64,000 nucleotides of DNA from Pyxidicoccus caerfyrddinensis (GTDB lineage Bacteria; Myxococcota; Myxococcia; Myxococcales; Myxococcaceae). Both the position numbers and the translations under genes were made by a program. Shown here piece after piece: positions 18,623-26,814 of this stretch. Within the stretch, counting starts at the first letter, position 1, and each line of letters starts with the position of its first letter. The stretch lies in NCBI RefSeq assembly GCF_010894405.1, contig NZ_JAAIYA010000029.1:62001-126000 (forward strand), read 5' to 3'. The notes under the pieces were generated by a model that was given only the letters and a program-made list of their open reading frames with translations, made no database searches and was not told where the DNA came from.

Positions 18623-19001
18623 GGACCCCTCCCAGGTCCCCAAAGACGTCTGACGCAAGCCGTCATGCCCGCCAGGAGCAGGCGGGCAGGCGGCCCCCGA
18701 GGGTGGGTGCCTTGCCGCCCCGAATGCTGCGGGTCTGCCCACGGGTTGGACCGCTTGCGGGCCAATTCGAGGGCATTAGAATGAACATCGTCCCAGGCGG
18801 TATTTCGGCCTCCCTGACATTTGCGCCACGGTTGCCCTGGCTTGGATGTCGGGTGGCGGACGAGCAACCGTGCGAGATGGCTGCAACGTACCCGTTGTGG
18901 AACCGGGGTTCTTAATTTGCATCTGAGATTGGTGGAAGTGGTATTGGGGCGGGACGGCGGGCGTACATCGGGGTACGTAGGCTGAGGGAGACGGAAGACC
19001 C
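18623..19001. other. 379-bp intergenic region with three hairpins (possible terminator and structured RNA/leader)
   Basis: No convincing gene. A hairpin with 8-bp stem (TGCCCGCC at 18666 pairing through 18688, loop AGGAGCA) can end the glpX transcript. Farther on, CACGGTTGC (18827-18835) pairs perfectly with GCAACCGTG (18864-18872) around a 28-base loop. Twelve bases later CAACG/CGTTG (18884-18897) forms a second small hairpin. The stretch is slightly less GC-rich than its surroundings. It could be a small RNA or a structured leader for the 58-aa gene at 19002. Confidence 0.4.
18666..18688 (+). terminator. Probable terminator hairpin after the glpX cluster
   Basis: Inverted repeat TGCCCGCC (18666-18673) with GGCGGGCA (18681-18688) and a 7-base loop, 44 bp after the stop of the START-domain gene. 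It has no T-tract, as is common in this genome. Confidence 0.55.
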
Positions 19002-19178
19002 ATGCTCGACGCCTTCATCATCGAAGAAATCAAGCGACGTGAGCGCCGCCGGGAGGACCATGAGAGGCCGGTGGTGGAGCTGCCGCTGCCCGCTCCCGAC
19101 GACCGCCCCCGGCGCCGCACGGAGACCGAGGACGAGAAGCCGCAGCGGGGCGTGGTAGTCATCGACCTGCTGTCCTGA
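19002..19178 (+). CDS. Small basic/acidic protein of unknown function (58 aa)
   Basis: 58-aa reading frame beginning MLDAFIIEEIKRRERRRED and ending RGVVVIDLLS. An N-terminal amphipathic helix rich in Glu/Arg is followed by a proline-containing acidic/basic middle (VVELPLPAPDDRPRRR) and a hydrophobic C-terminal strand. The ATG at 19002 is preceded by GAGGGAGACGGAAG, a strong ribosome site, and third positions are nearly all G or C. I recall similar short proteins in other myxobacteria but no known function. The hydrophobic strand and charged helix suggest a binding peptide or adaptor. It stands alone, preceded by a structured intergenic region and followed by a strong hairpin. Confidence 0.68.
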   Translation: MLDAFIIEEIKRRERRREDHERPVVELPLPAPDDRPRRRTETEDEKPQRGVVVIDLLS

Positions 19179-19216
19179 TTCCAACGCGCGGCCCGGCGGC
19201 CGCGACGTGTGTCACC

Positions 19217-19263
19217 GAGCCCGCGGTGGGAGTCCTCCCCAGAGGACAGCCCCCCGCGGGCTT
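19217..19263. terminator. Long bidirectional hairpin between convergent genes
   Basis: Nested inverted repeat. The outer arms are AGCCCGCGG (19218-19226) and CCGCGGGCT (19254-19262); the inner arms are GTCCTC (19232-19237) and GAGGAC (19242-19247) around CCCA. It lies between the ends of the 58-aa gene and the ADP-ribosylglycohydrolase-like gene. Confidence 0.75.
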
Positions 19264-19316
19264 CGCACATCCAGGGGCTGGGGAACTGGCGCCCGGCCCT
19301 TGCGGGCCCGGCCCCC

Positions 19317-20378
19317 TCACACCGCGGCGAGCGCCAGCAGGTGCCTCGGGTGGTACACGTCCCAGAGGGGGCCCTTCACGGTGGACAGCGCCTCCAGCAC
19401 GCCCTTGCGCCAGTCGGCGGGGAGCGCCTCCTCGCCGTGGAAGGCGCCCACCAGCGCACCGGTAATCGCGGCGTGGGCCTCCGTGTCGCCCCCGCGGTGG
19501 ACGACGTCCAGCAGCGCGGCCTCGGCGCTCGGGGCGTGGAGCAACTCCCAGAAGGCCAGCCGGAAGGCGACGCGCACGGCGTGCAGCGGCCGGTGCAGGT
19601 GCAATTCCGGGCCGTAGAGGCACGGGTCCTCCTGGCGGGCCAGCACCAGGTCCTCGCGGAGGAGGGCGGAGGCGTGTGTCACCTCCTGCACGTAGTCGCT
19701 GGCGGAGCGCCCGAGCGCGGCGCCGGCCACGAGCAGGCCGGACTCCGCGGCGACGAGGAGGTCCTCGGGCTTGAGCTCCGCGCCGCTGGTGACGGCGCGC
19801 GCCAGGGCGGCGTTGAAGGCGGCGCAGGCGAGCTGGCAGCGTGGGTCGAAGTGGGTGAGGGCGGAGTCCTCCAGCGAGGCCTGGGTGCGCGCGGCGGTGT
19901 CGCCCGCCAGGTACACGCCGAGGGGCGCGGTGCGTGCCAGGCTGCCCGCGCCCGCGGGCTGGCGGTAGGCGCGCAGCCACACGCGGCGGCCGGCGCCCAG
20001 CGGCAGGCCCTGCTGACATTCCTCCAGCACGTCCTTCATCGGCTCGCTGACGTCGAAGGTGTGGGGCTGCCAGGCGCGGTAGCGGCGGAGCGCGTCCGCG
20101 GCGTCATAGCGCCTCATGTCCCTGAGGCTGTGCCCGAGACAGGCCGCCAGCTGTACCTCTTCCGTCACCTGGCCCTTGCGCAGCTCGTGCGGCCCCCCAC
20201 CCATCAGCTTGACGTAGGGGCCCTCGGCGGGTGTGGGGAAGGAGACCGCCATGAGGGGGCGGTGCGCGGTGGGCACGGAGAGGGCGTTGCCCACGGCCAG
20301 GCCCAGCAGCGCTCCCCGGCGTCGCTGGGCAAGGAGGGGATCAGGCCCCTTGGGGGCATTGCGGCGGTTGGGCGGCAT
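19317..20378 (-). CDS. ADP-ribosylglycohydrolase-family protein with altered metal-site residues
   Basis: 353-aa all-helical protein of the DraG/ARH family, which removes ADP-ribose from proteins or small molecules using a dinuclear metal centre. It opens with GALLGLAVGNALSVP, corresponding to the usual GALLGLAVGDALG. The first metal motif, normally TDDT, reads TEEV. The last metal motif, normally GGDTDTN, reads GGDTEAHAA. The fold is therefore conserved but two ligand aspartates are replaced by Glu, so activity may be changed. The start is uncertain: ATG at 20378 is chosen, with an in-frame ATG at 20417 possible. It is divergent from eno. Confidence 0.78.
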   Translation of the reverse strand: MPPNRRNAPKGPDPLLAQRRRGALLGLAVGNALSVPTAHRPLMAVSFPTPAEGPYVKLMGGGPHELRKGQVTEEVQLAACLGHSLRDMRRYDAADALRRYRAWQPHTFDVSEPMKDVLEECQQGLPLGAGRRVWLRAYRQPAGAGSLARTAPLGVYLAGDTAARTQASLEDSALTHFDPRCQLACAAFNAALARAVTSGAELKPEDLLVAAESGLLVAGAALGRSASDYVQEVTHASALLREDLVLARQEDPCLYGPELHLHRPLHAVRVAFRLAFWELLHAPSAEAALLDVVHRGGDTEAHAAITGALVGAFHGEEALPADWRKGVLEALSTVKGPLWDVYHPRHLLALAAV

Positions 20379-20419
20379 TCGACGGGTGGACACTGTAGCA
20401 GTGACGGATGCGAGCATGC

Positions 20420-20448
20420 TTGCCCGCTCGGGAGCCCTCTTCTAGAAA
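20420..20448 (+). promoter_or_regulatory. Possible sigma70-type promoter of eno
   Basis: TTGCCC (20420-20425), a 17-base spacer and TAGAAA (20443-20448) resemble -35 and -10 boxes. If used, transcription would start within a few bases of the eno ATG, giving an almost leaderless message. This is weak evidence by eye only. Confidence 0.3.
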
Positions 20449-20457
20449 CGCCCGCCT

Positions 20458-21756
20458 ATGACCGAGATTGCTCAGATTCTTGCGCGTGAAGTGCTCGACT
20501 CCCGTGGCAACCCCACCGTGGAGGCCGAGGTCCACCTGACGGGCGGCTCGCGCGGCCGCGCGGCGGTGCCCTCCGGGGCATCCACCGGCGAGCACGAAGC
20601 CATTGAACTGCGTGACGGCGACAAGGGCCGCTACCTGGGCAAGGGCGTGCGCAAGGCCGTGAAGAACGTCATGGACGTGCTGGCCCCGGCCCTGGTGGGC
20701 ATGGACGCGGCGGACCAGTTCGCCGTGGACGAGAAGATGCTGGAGCTGGACGGCACGCCCACCAAGGGCAAGCTGGGCGCCAACGCCATCCTCGCGGTGT
20801 CCATGGCCTGCGCCCGCGCCGCGGCGGACGCGCACGGCATGCCGCTGTACCGGTACGTGGGCGGCGCGCAGGCCCGCACCCTGCCGGTGCCGCTGATGAA
20901 CATCCTCAACGGCGGCGCGCACGCGGACACCCGCGTGGACGTGCAGGAGTTCATGGTGGTGCCCGCGGGCGCCACGACGTTCGCGGAAGGGCTGCGCTGG
21001 GGCGCGGAGGTGTTCCACGCGCTGAAGAAGATTCTCAAGGGCCGCAAGCTGGCCACCGGCGTGGGCGACGAGGGCGGCTATGCCCCGGACCTGCCGGCCA
21101 ACGAGGAGGCCCTCAAGCTCATCATGGAGGCCATCGACGCCGCGGGCTTCAAGGCGGGCGAGCAGCTGTTCCTCGCGCTGGACGTGGCGGCCAGCGAGTT
21201 CTTCGACAAGGGCTCGAAGAAGTACAAGCTCAAGGGCGAGGGCAAGGAGTTCGACTCGTCCGGGATGCTCGACTACTACCGCGGCCTGTCCGAGCGCTAC
21301 CCCATCATCTCCATCGAAGACGGCATGGCGGAGGATGACTGGGACGGCTGGAAGAAGCTCACCGACGCGCTGGGCCACAAGCTGCAGCTGGTGGGCGACG
21401 ACCTCTTCGTCACCAACGTGGAGCGGCTGGGGCGTGGCATCGAGACCGGCGTGGCCAACTCCATCCTGGTGAAGGTGAACCAGATTGGCTCGCTGACGGA
21501 GACGTTCGACGCCGTGCGCATGGCGCACAAGGCGGGCTACACGTCGGTGATGAGCCACCGCTCCGGCGAGACGGAGGACACCACCATCGCCGACCTGGCC
21601 GTGGCGCTGGACTGCGGGCAGATCAAGACGGGCTCGGCGTCGCGCTCGGACCGCATCGCCAAGTACAACCAGCTCTTGCGCATCGAGCAGGAGCTGGGTG
21701 CGTCCGCCCGCTACGCCGGCCGCTCGGTGTTCCGCTCCCTGGCACAGAAGAAGTGA
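20458..21756 (+). CDS. eno: Enolase
   Basis: 432-aa phosphopyruvate hydratase, which interconverts 2-phosphoglycerate and phosphoenolpyruvate in glycolysis. Hallmarks are intact: REVLDSRGNPTVE near the N-terminus, GASTGEHEA, the metal-binding SIEDGMAEDDWDGW, GDDLFVTN, and the catalytic Lys/His region in VKVNQIGSLTET and SHRSGETEDTTIADLAVA. The length is standard. surE follows after 4 bp on the same strand and is likely co-transcribed, a gene order I also associate with deltaproteobacteria. The divergent ADP-ribosylglycohydrolase-like gene shares the short promoter region upstream. Confidence 0.98.
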   Translation: MTEIAQILAREVLDSRGNPTVEAEVHLTGGSRGRAAVPSGASTGEHEAIELRDGDKGRYLGKGVRKAVKNVMDVLAPALVGMDAADQFAVDEKMLELDGTPTKGKLGANAILAVSMACARAAADAHGMPLYRYVGGAQARTLPVPLMNILNGGAHADTRVDVQEFMVVPAGATTFAEGLRWGAEVFHALKKILKGRKLATGVGDEGGYAPDLPANEEALKLIMEAIDAAGFKAGEQLFLALDVAASEFFDKGSKKYKLKGEGKEFDSSGMLDYYRGLSERYPIISIEDGMAEDDWDGWKKLTDALGHKLQLVGDDLFVTNVERLGRGIETGVANSILVKVNQIGSLTETFDAVRMAHKAGYTSVMSHRSGETEDTTIADLAVALDCGQIKTGSASRSDRIAKYNQLLRIEQELGASARYAGRSVFRSLAQKK

Positions 21757-21760
21757 GCCC

Positions 21761-22549
21761 GTGAGCGACAAGCAACCGCGCATCCTCGTCTCCAACGACG
21801 ACGGCTACTTCTCCGAGGGCCTCAAGGCCCTCGTGGACGCCGTGACACCGCTGGGCGAGGTGTGGGTGGTGGCGCCCGACCGCGAGCAGAGCGCCGCCTC
21901 GCACGCCATCTCCCTGCACCGGCCGCTGCGCATCAAGGAGGTGCGCGAGCGGTGGTTCGCCATCGACGGCACCCCGGCGGACAGCGCTTATCTGGCGATC
22001 AACCACCTCCTGAAGGATGATCGCCCGGCTCTCATGGTTTCCGGCATCAACCACGGCGCGAATCTGGCCGAAGACGTCATGTACTCCGGCACGGTGGCGG
22101 CGGCGATGGAAGGGGCCATCCTCGGGGTGCCCGCCATCGCCTTCAGCCTCGTGGCCCGGGGGCAGTTCGACTTCGGTCCGGCGGCCCGCTTCGCCCGCTC
22201 GCTGGTGGCGAGCGCGCTCGCGCGTCCGCTGCCGCCGAGAATGCTCCTCAACGTGAACATCCCCGGAGGCGTGGAGCCGGACGGGTATGTCGTCACGCGT
22301 CAGGGCCGGCACACCTACGGGTACGAGGTGGTGGAGAAGGTGGACCCTCGTGGCCGCAAGTACTACTGGATTGGCGGCAGCGAGTACCAGCACGAGGACA
22401 TCCCGGGCAGTGACTGCAATGCGGTGCACCTGGACCGGCGCATCTCCGTGACGCCGCTGCACTTCGAGCTGACGGACCACGGGCGCATGGCGGACCTGGC
22501 GGGGTGGCGGCTCGAGGGCTTCGACCGGCACGAACCGGATGGTGCCTAG
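21761..22549 (+). CDS. surE: 5'/3'-nucleotidase SurE
   Basis: 262-aa metal-dependent nucleoside-monophosphate and polyphosphate phosphatase. The signature ILVSNDDGYFSEGLKAL holds the metal ligands Asp-Asp. Asn and Ser ligands lie in the DREQSAASHAISL segment and in SGINHGANLAEDVMYSGTV. The start is GTG at 21761, which gives the standard SurE beginning four bases after the eno stop. It is probably translated from the eno message. The next gene starts within a few bases of its stop, so eno-surE-LysM/M23 may be one operon. SurE genes in proteobacteria often neighbour nlpD-type LysM/M23 genes, as here. Confidence 0.95.
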   Translation: MSDKQPRILVSNDDGYFSEGLKALVDAVTPLGEVWVVAPDREQSAASHAISLHRPLRIKEVRERWFAIDGTPADSAYLAINHLLKDDRPALMVSGINHGANLAEDVMYSGTVAAAMEGAILGVPAIAFSLVARGQFDFGPAARFARSLVASALARPLPPRMLLNVNIPGGVEPDGYVVTRQGRHTYGYEVVEKVDPRGRKYYWIGGSEYQHEDIPGSDCNAVHLDRRISVTPLHFELTDHGRMADLAGWRLEGFDRHEPDGA

Positions 22550-22551
22550 CG

Positions 22552-23499
22552 TTGAAGTCCACCGTGTCCAGCCGAGCGGGTGGGGCGCTCCGGGTGTTCC
22601 TCGTGGCCGTGCTGTTCGCCGGCTGCGCGGGAACCCGGGCGGCCGCACCCGGTCCGGACACGGCGTGGGCCCCGGCGGATGACGTGAAGGGCGCGGCGCC
22701 CGCCGGGTCGTCCTCGGGGACGGTGTCCACGGGGAAGGGTGGCGCGTTTCCGTTCGCCCTGAGGTCCGCGCACGCGGAGCCGGAGCTGGTGTCCGTGCGC
22801 CACCGCGTGGCGGCGGGCGAGACGATGTACCGCATCGCGAAGACGTACGGCCTCACGGTGGAGGAATTGGGGTCGGCCAACGGCATCAAGGCGCCGTGGA
22901 CGCTCGCGGTGGGGCAGGAGTTGACCGTTCCCGGGGTGGAGCGGAGTGCCCCGGCGGAGGCGCACGAGGCGCTGGCCGAGGCGGACTCGGAGCCGGTGCG
23001 GACGTCCTCGGAAGGCGGGCCCCGGCGCAGTGTGCCGGTGGTGGCGCGCCGCGAGGAGCCGCCGTCGCGGCCGGCGTCGCGTCCGGGCGTGGGCTCGCGG
23101 CCGCGTCTGGCCACGCAGGGCATGTTGGACTGGCCGCTGAAGGGCGTGCTGTACGGGCGCTTCGGGAAGAAGGGCAAGGAGCCGCACGACGGCATCGACC
23201 TGGCCGCGCCCGCGGGGAGCCCTGTGAAGACCGCGCAGGAGGGCACGGTGCTCTACGCGGGCGAGCAGCGCGGCTACGGCAACATCGTCATCGTCGAGCA
23301 CTCGAACCGGCTGATTACGCTGTACGCGCACAACCGTGACTTGCGCGTGCGCACGGGGCAGCGGGTGCTTCCGGGGCAGGTGATTGCCACGGTGGGCGAG
23401 TCCGGGAAGACGTCCGGGCCGCACTTGCACTTCGAGGTCCGCCTCGACGGCAAGCCGATGGACCCGCTCGACTACCTCGGCCCCATGCCGTCCTCCTGA
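22552..23499 (+). CDS. NlpD-like lipoprotein with LysM and M23 peptidase domains
   Basis: 315-aa predicted lipoprotein of the cell-wall hydrolase or activator type. A signal sequence ends in the lipobox FAGC (Cys near residue 24). A LysM peptidoglycan-binding module follows (residues about 83-125, from VRHRVAAGETMYRIAKTYG), then a Pro/Arg-rich linker, then an M23 domain (about 190-315). The zinc ligands look intact: HDGIDLAAP gives H and D, and GPHLHFEVR gives the HxH pair. Unlike E. coli NlpD, it may therefore be an active endopeptidase. The start is uncertain: TTG at 22552 directly follows surE, and GTG at 22564 is in frame and equally good. The surE-nlpD order supports the call. Confidence 0.88.
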   Translation: MKSTVSSRAGGALRVFLVAVLFAGCAGTRAAAPGPDTAWAPADDVKGAAPAGSSSGTVSTGKGGAFPFALRSAHAEPELVSVRHRVAAGETMYRIAKTYGLTVEELGSANGIKAPWTLAVGQELTVPGVERSAPAEAHEALAEADSEPVRTSSEGGPRRSVPVVARREEPPSRPASRPGVGSRPRLATQGMLDWPLKGVLYGRFGKKGKEPHDGIDLAAPAGSPVKTAQEGTVLYAGEQRGYGNIVIVEHSNRLITLYAHNRDLRVRTGQRVLPGQVIATVGESGKTSGPHLHFEVRLDGKPMDPLDYLGPMPSS

Positions 23500-23519
23500 G
23501 GCCAGGAAATGGAGCTCAC

Positions 23520-23978
23520 GTGAGGAGATGGGCACTGCTGACCATGCTGGCGCTCTGCACGGCTTGTGGCCACGCGCAGCGTCCGGTGCATGCGCGGACC
23601 TATGTCATCTCCGAGGATGCACAGGGAGTCGGCGGCTCTGGCGCTCGGGATTGCCATCAAGAGCAGATCCAGTGTTTCGACAAGTGCTGGAACTCGACTC
23701 CGCCGTATCCCCATCGGAAGGGAGATGGGTGGCACCACGCCTATTGCACCCGGACCTGCCGGGAGGATTACGTGAAGTGCGTCCAGGAGCAGGAGGAAGC
23801 GGAGCGGAACAGGCCTCGTCACACCCTGGAGTTCCCGGATGTAGACAGGGCGCTCTCGTGGTTGGGGGAGCACAAGGCCGAAGTCGCAGTCGGCACTGTC
23901 GTCATCGTTGCGGGTGTCGCCTTCATCGTGGCTACAGGAGGCAGCGGTGCGCTGCTCCTGGTGCCGCTTGCGCTGTGA
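23520..23978 (+). CDS. Lipoprotein resembling the N-terminal escort part of Sit/AHH-type toxins, no toxin domain
   Basis: 152-aa predicted lipoprotein. The signal sequence MRRWALLTMLALCTAC ends in the lipobox. A domain with four or more cysteines follows (CHQEQIQCFDKCW and YCTRTCREDYVKC), then a charged stretch and a hydrophobic segment VGTVVIVAGVAFIVATGG near the end. From memory, this whole arrangement is the N-terminal region of large myxobacterial lipoprotein toxins (SitA-like or AHH-nuclease proteins delivered by outer-membrane exchange), which continue into a C-terminal toxin domain. Here the stop comes immediately after the hydrophobic segment, so any toxin domain is missing. The base composition is visibly less GC-rich than in neighbours. 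The start GTG at 23520 has a GGAG upstream. The partner gene begins 12 bases later. Confidence 0.72.
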   Translation: MRRWALLTMLALCTACGHAQRPVHARTYVISEDAQGVGGSGARDCHQEQIQCFDKCWNSTPPYPHRKGDGWHHAYCTRTCREDYVKCVQEQEEAERNRPRHTLEFPDVDRALSWLGEHKAEVAVGTVVIVAGVAFIVATGGSGALLLVPLAL

Positions 23979-23989
23979 CAGGTGGGAAG

Positions 23990-24367
23990 ATGGCCTACGA
24001 CCCGGACTTCGATGTGGATGCCATCATCCGCATCATCGGCACCATCAATGAGAAGTACCCGGAGGGCTCTCCGGAGGACGAGGCCCTCCACATCGCAGCC
24101 GGGGCGCTCGTCTATCTTCGGGAGAACCAGAAGCTGGATGAGTACCGAGCGTACTTCCGGAAGTACTTCGCTCCCGCTACCAGCGCGGCACTCGTCGCTC
24201 AGTCGTTCACGTCCCGGGCAGAGGCCGACGCCTGGCTTGCGAGCGGAGTTGCTCCGGACGGCGCGCTCGTGAGCATCGCGGGTGAGGGCTTCACCGTCGT
24301 GAGACTGCCCAACCGGTGGGAGTTTCTTCGAACCCCGCTCCCCGAAGAACTGCCCCCACCTGAATAG
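23990..24367 (+). CDS. Conserved hypothetical protein, possible immunity partner of the preceding lipoprotein
   Basis: 125-aa soluble protein with no signal peptide. The N-terminal half is helical and acidic (DPDFDVDAIIRIIGTINEKY). The C-terminal half contains an alpha/beta segment (EADAWLASGVAPDGALVSIA) ending with RTPLPEELPPPE. ATG at 23990 is preceded by GTGGGAAG and lies 12 bases after the toxin-like lipoprotein, so the two genes are probably co-translated. Small acidic proteins directly downstream of myxobacterial polymorphic toxins commonly act as immunity proteins. That role is inferred only from position and size. I do not recognise a named family with certainty. Confidence 0.65.
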   Translation: MAYDPDFDVDAIIRIIGTINEKYPEGSPEDEALHIAAGALVYLRENQKLDEYRAYFRKYFAPATSAALVAQSFTSRAEADAWLASGVAPDGALVSIAGEGFTVVRLPNRWEFLRTPLPEELPPPE

Positions 24368-24489
24368 CGTGGAGTGGGGCGCGTGGGCGTGCGGACGGCA
24401 GCCAGCCTGCCCAGCGATTCTCGGGTACCGGCTGTCGCCCGCCACCTCCCTCTCCGTGGGAGGCCCGGGTAGGGGTAGAGTCTCGCGCC

Positions 24490-25581
24490 GTGCCGCGCTC
24501 CCTCCCGCTGCTTGTCTCCCTCGCCTTCCTCCTGACCACGGTCGCTCGTGCGCAGACTCCGTCCGCCGAGAGCAGTGCCGCGCCCGCGCCCGCCAGCGAG
24601 GCCCCGGCCCCCGCTCCCGCGCCGAAGCCCGAAGAGGAAGCCCTCGTCGTCGCGGTGCTGACGCTCGAGTCCAACGAGTCCGCCCGTGACTCCGCGCCCG
24701 GCGTCACCTCCCTCATCGCCTCGCGCCTCGCCGAGTCCCCGCGCCTGCGCGTCCTCTCCCAGCGCGACATCGAGACCGTGCTCGACGCCGAGCGCCAGCG
24801 GCAGCTCCTCGGCATCAAGTCCTGCGACCGTGGCGCGTGCCTCCAGGAGCTGTCCACCATCACCGGCGCCCGCTACATCATCACCGGCCGCCTGGACCGC
24901 TTCGGCGACCAGTACCTCCTCACCGCCAGCCTCGTGGACACCATCGGCGGACGCAGCCTCGCCAAGCCCCGCGCCGAGGCCCCCGAGGCCGACACCCTCC
25001 TGCGCACCGCCGAGGCCGTCGCCGACGAGCTGCTCGCCGCGCTCGTCACTCCGGAGGCCACAGCCTCGGGCCGCCCCCTTCTGGGCGGCCCCAGGACGGG
25101 CGGCGGCGGCTTCGTGCTCGGCCTGCGCATCAACAACAACTTCATCGACAACCTCGCCACCCTCAACCCCGGCGGCGACCTGGAAATCGGCTACTGGTTC
25201 CACCCCGAGTGGGTCGGCTTCGCGCAGATTGGCTTCACCTACGTGCGCTCCAACACCGAGGGCGCCAAGGGCGGACTCAACGTCCTCCCCAGCCTCGTGG
25301 GCCTCCGCCACTACCACAACGTGGCGAAGCCCCTCCGCCCCTACTGGGGCTTCGGCCTGGGTGTGCAGCTGTCCTTCGGCGACTTCGGAATCTTCCAGTC
25401 CACCGGCCCTCTGCCCACCGTCGTCGGCTTCGGGGGCCTCGAGTACCTCATCGCCGGCCACGTGGGCGTCCAGCTCGAGGTCGGCACCAACGTCGCGCAG
25501 GCGGTGATGGGCCTCGCCGAGTCCAAGCTCGGTGACGGCCTCAACCTGGACCTCAACGCGGGCATCGCCTACCACTTCTGA
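24490..25581 (+). CDS. Secreted CsgG/TolB-N-like protein with C-terminal outer-membrane-type domain
   Basis: 363-aa exported protein. The signal peptide ends near ARAQ, and an Ala/Pro-rich linker follows. Residues about 55-165 resemble the CsgG/FlgO/TolB-N alpha-beta domain (AVLTLESNESARDSAPGVTS, then LSQRDIETVLDAER and GARYIITGRLDR). The C-terminal ~160 residues have alternating hydrophobic/aromatic strands and end in AGIAYHF, consistent with a small outer-membrane barrel or beta-sheet. This type of protein occurs in myxobacterial envelope operons, where its function is undetermined. The start is GTG at 24490. The TPR lipoprotein begins 14 bp downstream, so the two are probably co-transcribed and may form an envelope complex. 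Confidence 0.78.
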   Translation: MPRSLPLLVSLAFLLTTVARAQTPSAESSAAPAPASEAPAPAPAPKPEEEALVVAVLTLESNESARDSAPGVTSLIASRLAESPRLRVLSQRDIETVLDAERQRQLLGIKSCDRGACLQELSTITGARYIITGRLDRFGDQYLLTASLVDTIGGRSLAKPRAEAPEADTLLRTAEAVADELLAALVTPEATASGRPLLGGPRTGGGGFVLGLRINNNFIDNLATLNPGGDLEIGYWFHPEWVGFAQIGFTYVRSNTEGAKGGLNVLPSLVGLRHYHNVAKPLRPYWGFGLGVQLSFGDFGIFQSTGPLPTVVGFGGLEYLIAGHVGVQLEVGTNVAQAVMGLAESKLGDGLNLDLNAGIAYHF

Positions 25582-25595
25582 GAGTCGGAGCCTCC

Positions 25596-26735
25596 ATGTC
25601 CCCGCGCCTGCGCGTCCTGCCCCTGCTCGTCCTGCTCGCCGCCGCCGCGTGTGACGAAGGCCCTCCGCGCGTCAACCCCAAGGACCACGCCGAGGGGCTC
25701 TACCTCAAGGGCACCGCCGAGTACCTCCAGGGACAGTTCGAGGCCTCCCTCGCCTCCTTCGAGGCGATGAAGCAAATCCTCCCGAACGATCCGCGCCTGC
25801 CCGCCGCACGGGGCGAGGTCTACCTCTCCATGGGGCGCATCAACGAGGCCTCCGCCGAGTTCGAGGCGGCCATCAAGCTCGACCCCAAGCGCTCCACCAA
25901 CTGGAGCCGCCTGGGCTTCATCCAGGCTCAGCTCGGCAAGGTGCCCGAGGCCCAGAGCTCCCTGCGCAAGGCCATCGCCCTCTACCCGAACGACTACAAC
26001 GCGCTCGAGTCCCTCGGCGAGCTGCACCTCAAGCAGGGCGAGAAGGACGAGGCCGTGCGCCACTTCACCCTCGCCGCCAACGCCGCGTCCGGTGAGATGA
26101 AGTCCCTGCTCATGATGCGCGCGCTGGACGTGCTCATGCAGCAGGGGAAGAACGACGAGGTGCTGGCGCTCGCGAACCGCGCGGTGGGCGAGGGCGTGCG
26201 CACGACCGAGGTGCTGTCCACGCTGGGCGATGCGCTCGTCCGCGCCGGCAAGCTCCCCGAGGCCGCCTCGGCCTACAAGGACGCCGCGAGCCGCTCGCGC
26301 ACGGACCCGACGCTCTGGGAGCTCGTGGGGGAAATCCACATGCGGCTGGACAAGCCCGGTGACGCCATCGCCGCGTACAAGGAGTCGCTCAAAATCAAGA
26401 ACCGCGCCGTCGTGCATGTGGCGCTCGCGCGCATCCACCTCGCCATGCAGGACCGTGCGGGCGCGCTGGACGAGCTGAACGCGGCCCTGGAGTCCGTCTC
26501 CGGCAAGGACACCCGCGAGCTGCGCGAGCTGGCCGACCTGCTCGCGGAGCTGGACCGCAAGCCGGACGCACTGCGCATCCTCGCCAGCCTCAGCGCCGAG
26601 CAGGAGCACGTGAAGGACGCCGAGCTGCAGCTCACCACCGCCCGCCTCGCACGTGAGCTGAAGGACGCCGCCGTGCTCCAGGCCGCGTGCGCTCGCGCCA
26701 CCTCGGCCGATGCCGGTGTGAAGAAGTGTCCGTGA
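25596..26735 (+). CDS. TPR-repeat lipoprotein
   Basis: 379-aa predicted lipoprotein. The signal sequence ends in AAAC (Cys near residue 19). About eight to nine tetratricopeptide repeats follow (from KDHAEGLYLKGTAEYLQGQF to the C-terminus), with the usual Gly/Ala/Pro positions. TPR lipoproteins are scaffolds for multiprotein complexes in the periplasm or on the outer membrane, for example PilF/Tgl-type pilus assembly factors. The repeat number here exceeds that of Tgl (six), so I do not equate them. ATG at 25596 follows GAGTCGGAG, 14 bp after the CsgG/TolB-like gene. Confidence 0.85.
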   Translation: MSPRLRVLPLLVLLAAAACDEGPPRVNPKDHAEGLYLKGTAEYLQGQFEASLASFEAMKQILPNDPRLPAARGEVYLSMGRINEASAEFEAAIKLDPKRSTNWSRLGFIQAQLGKVPEAQSSLRKAIALYPNDYNALESLGELHLKQGEKDEAVRHFTLAANAASGEMKSLLMMRALDVLMQQGKNDEVLALANRAVGEGVRTTEVLSTLGDALVRAGKLPEAASAYKDAASRSRTDPTLWELVGEIHMRLDKPGDAIAAYKESLKIKNRAVVHVALARIHLAMQDRAGALDELNAALESVSGKDTRELRELADLLAELDRKPDALRILASLSAEQEHVKDAELQLTTARLARELKDAAVLQAACARATSADAGVKKCP

Positions 26736-26814
26736 GCCGCACGACACGCGGCGCCTGGCCCGGCTCGACGTTATTCGGACGGCCCGTGAAGTCCGTGCCC
26801 CAGGAGAACCACCC

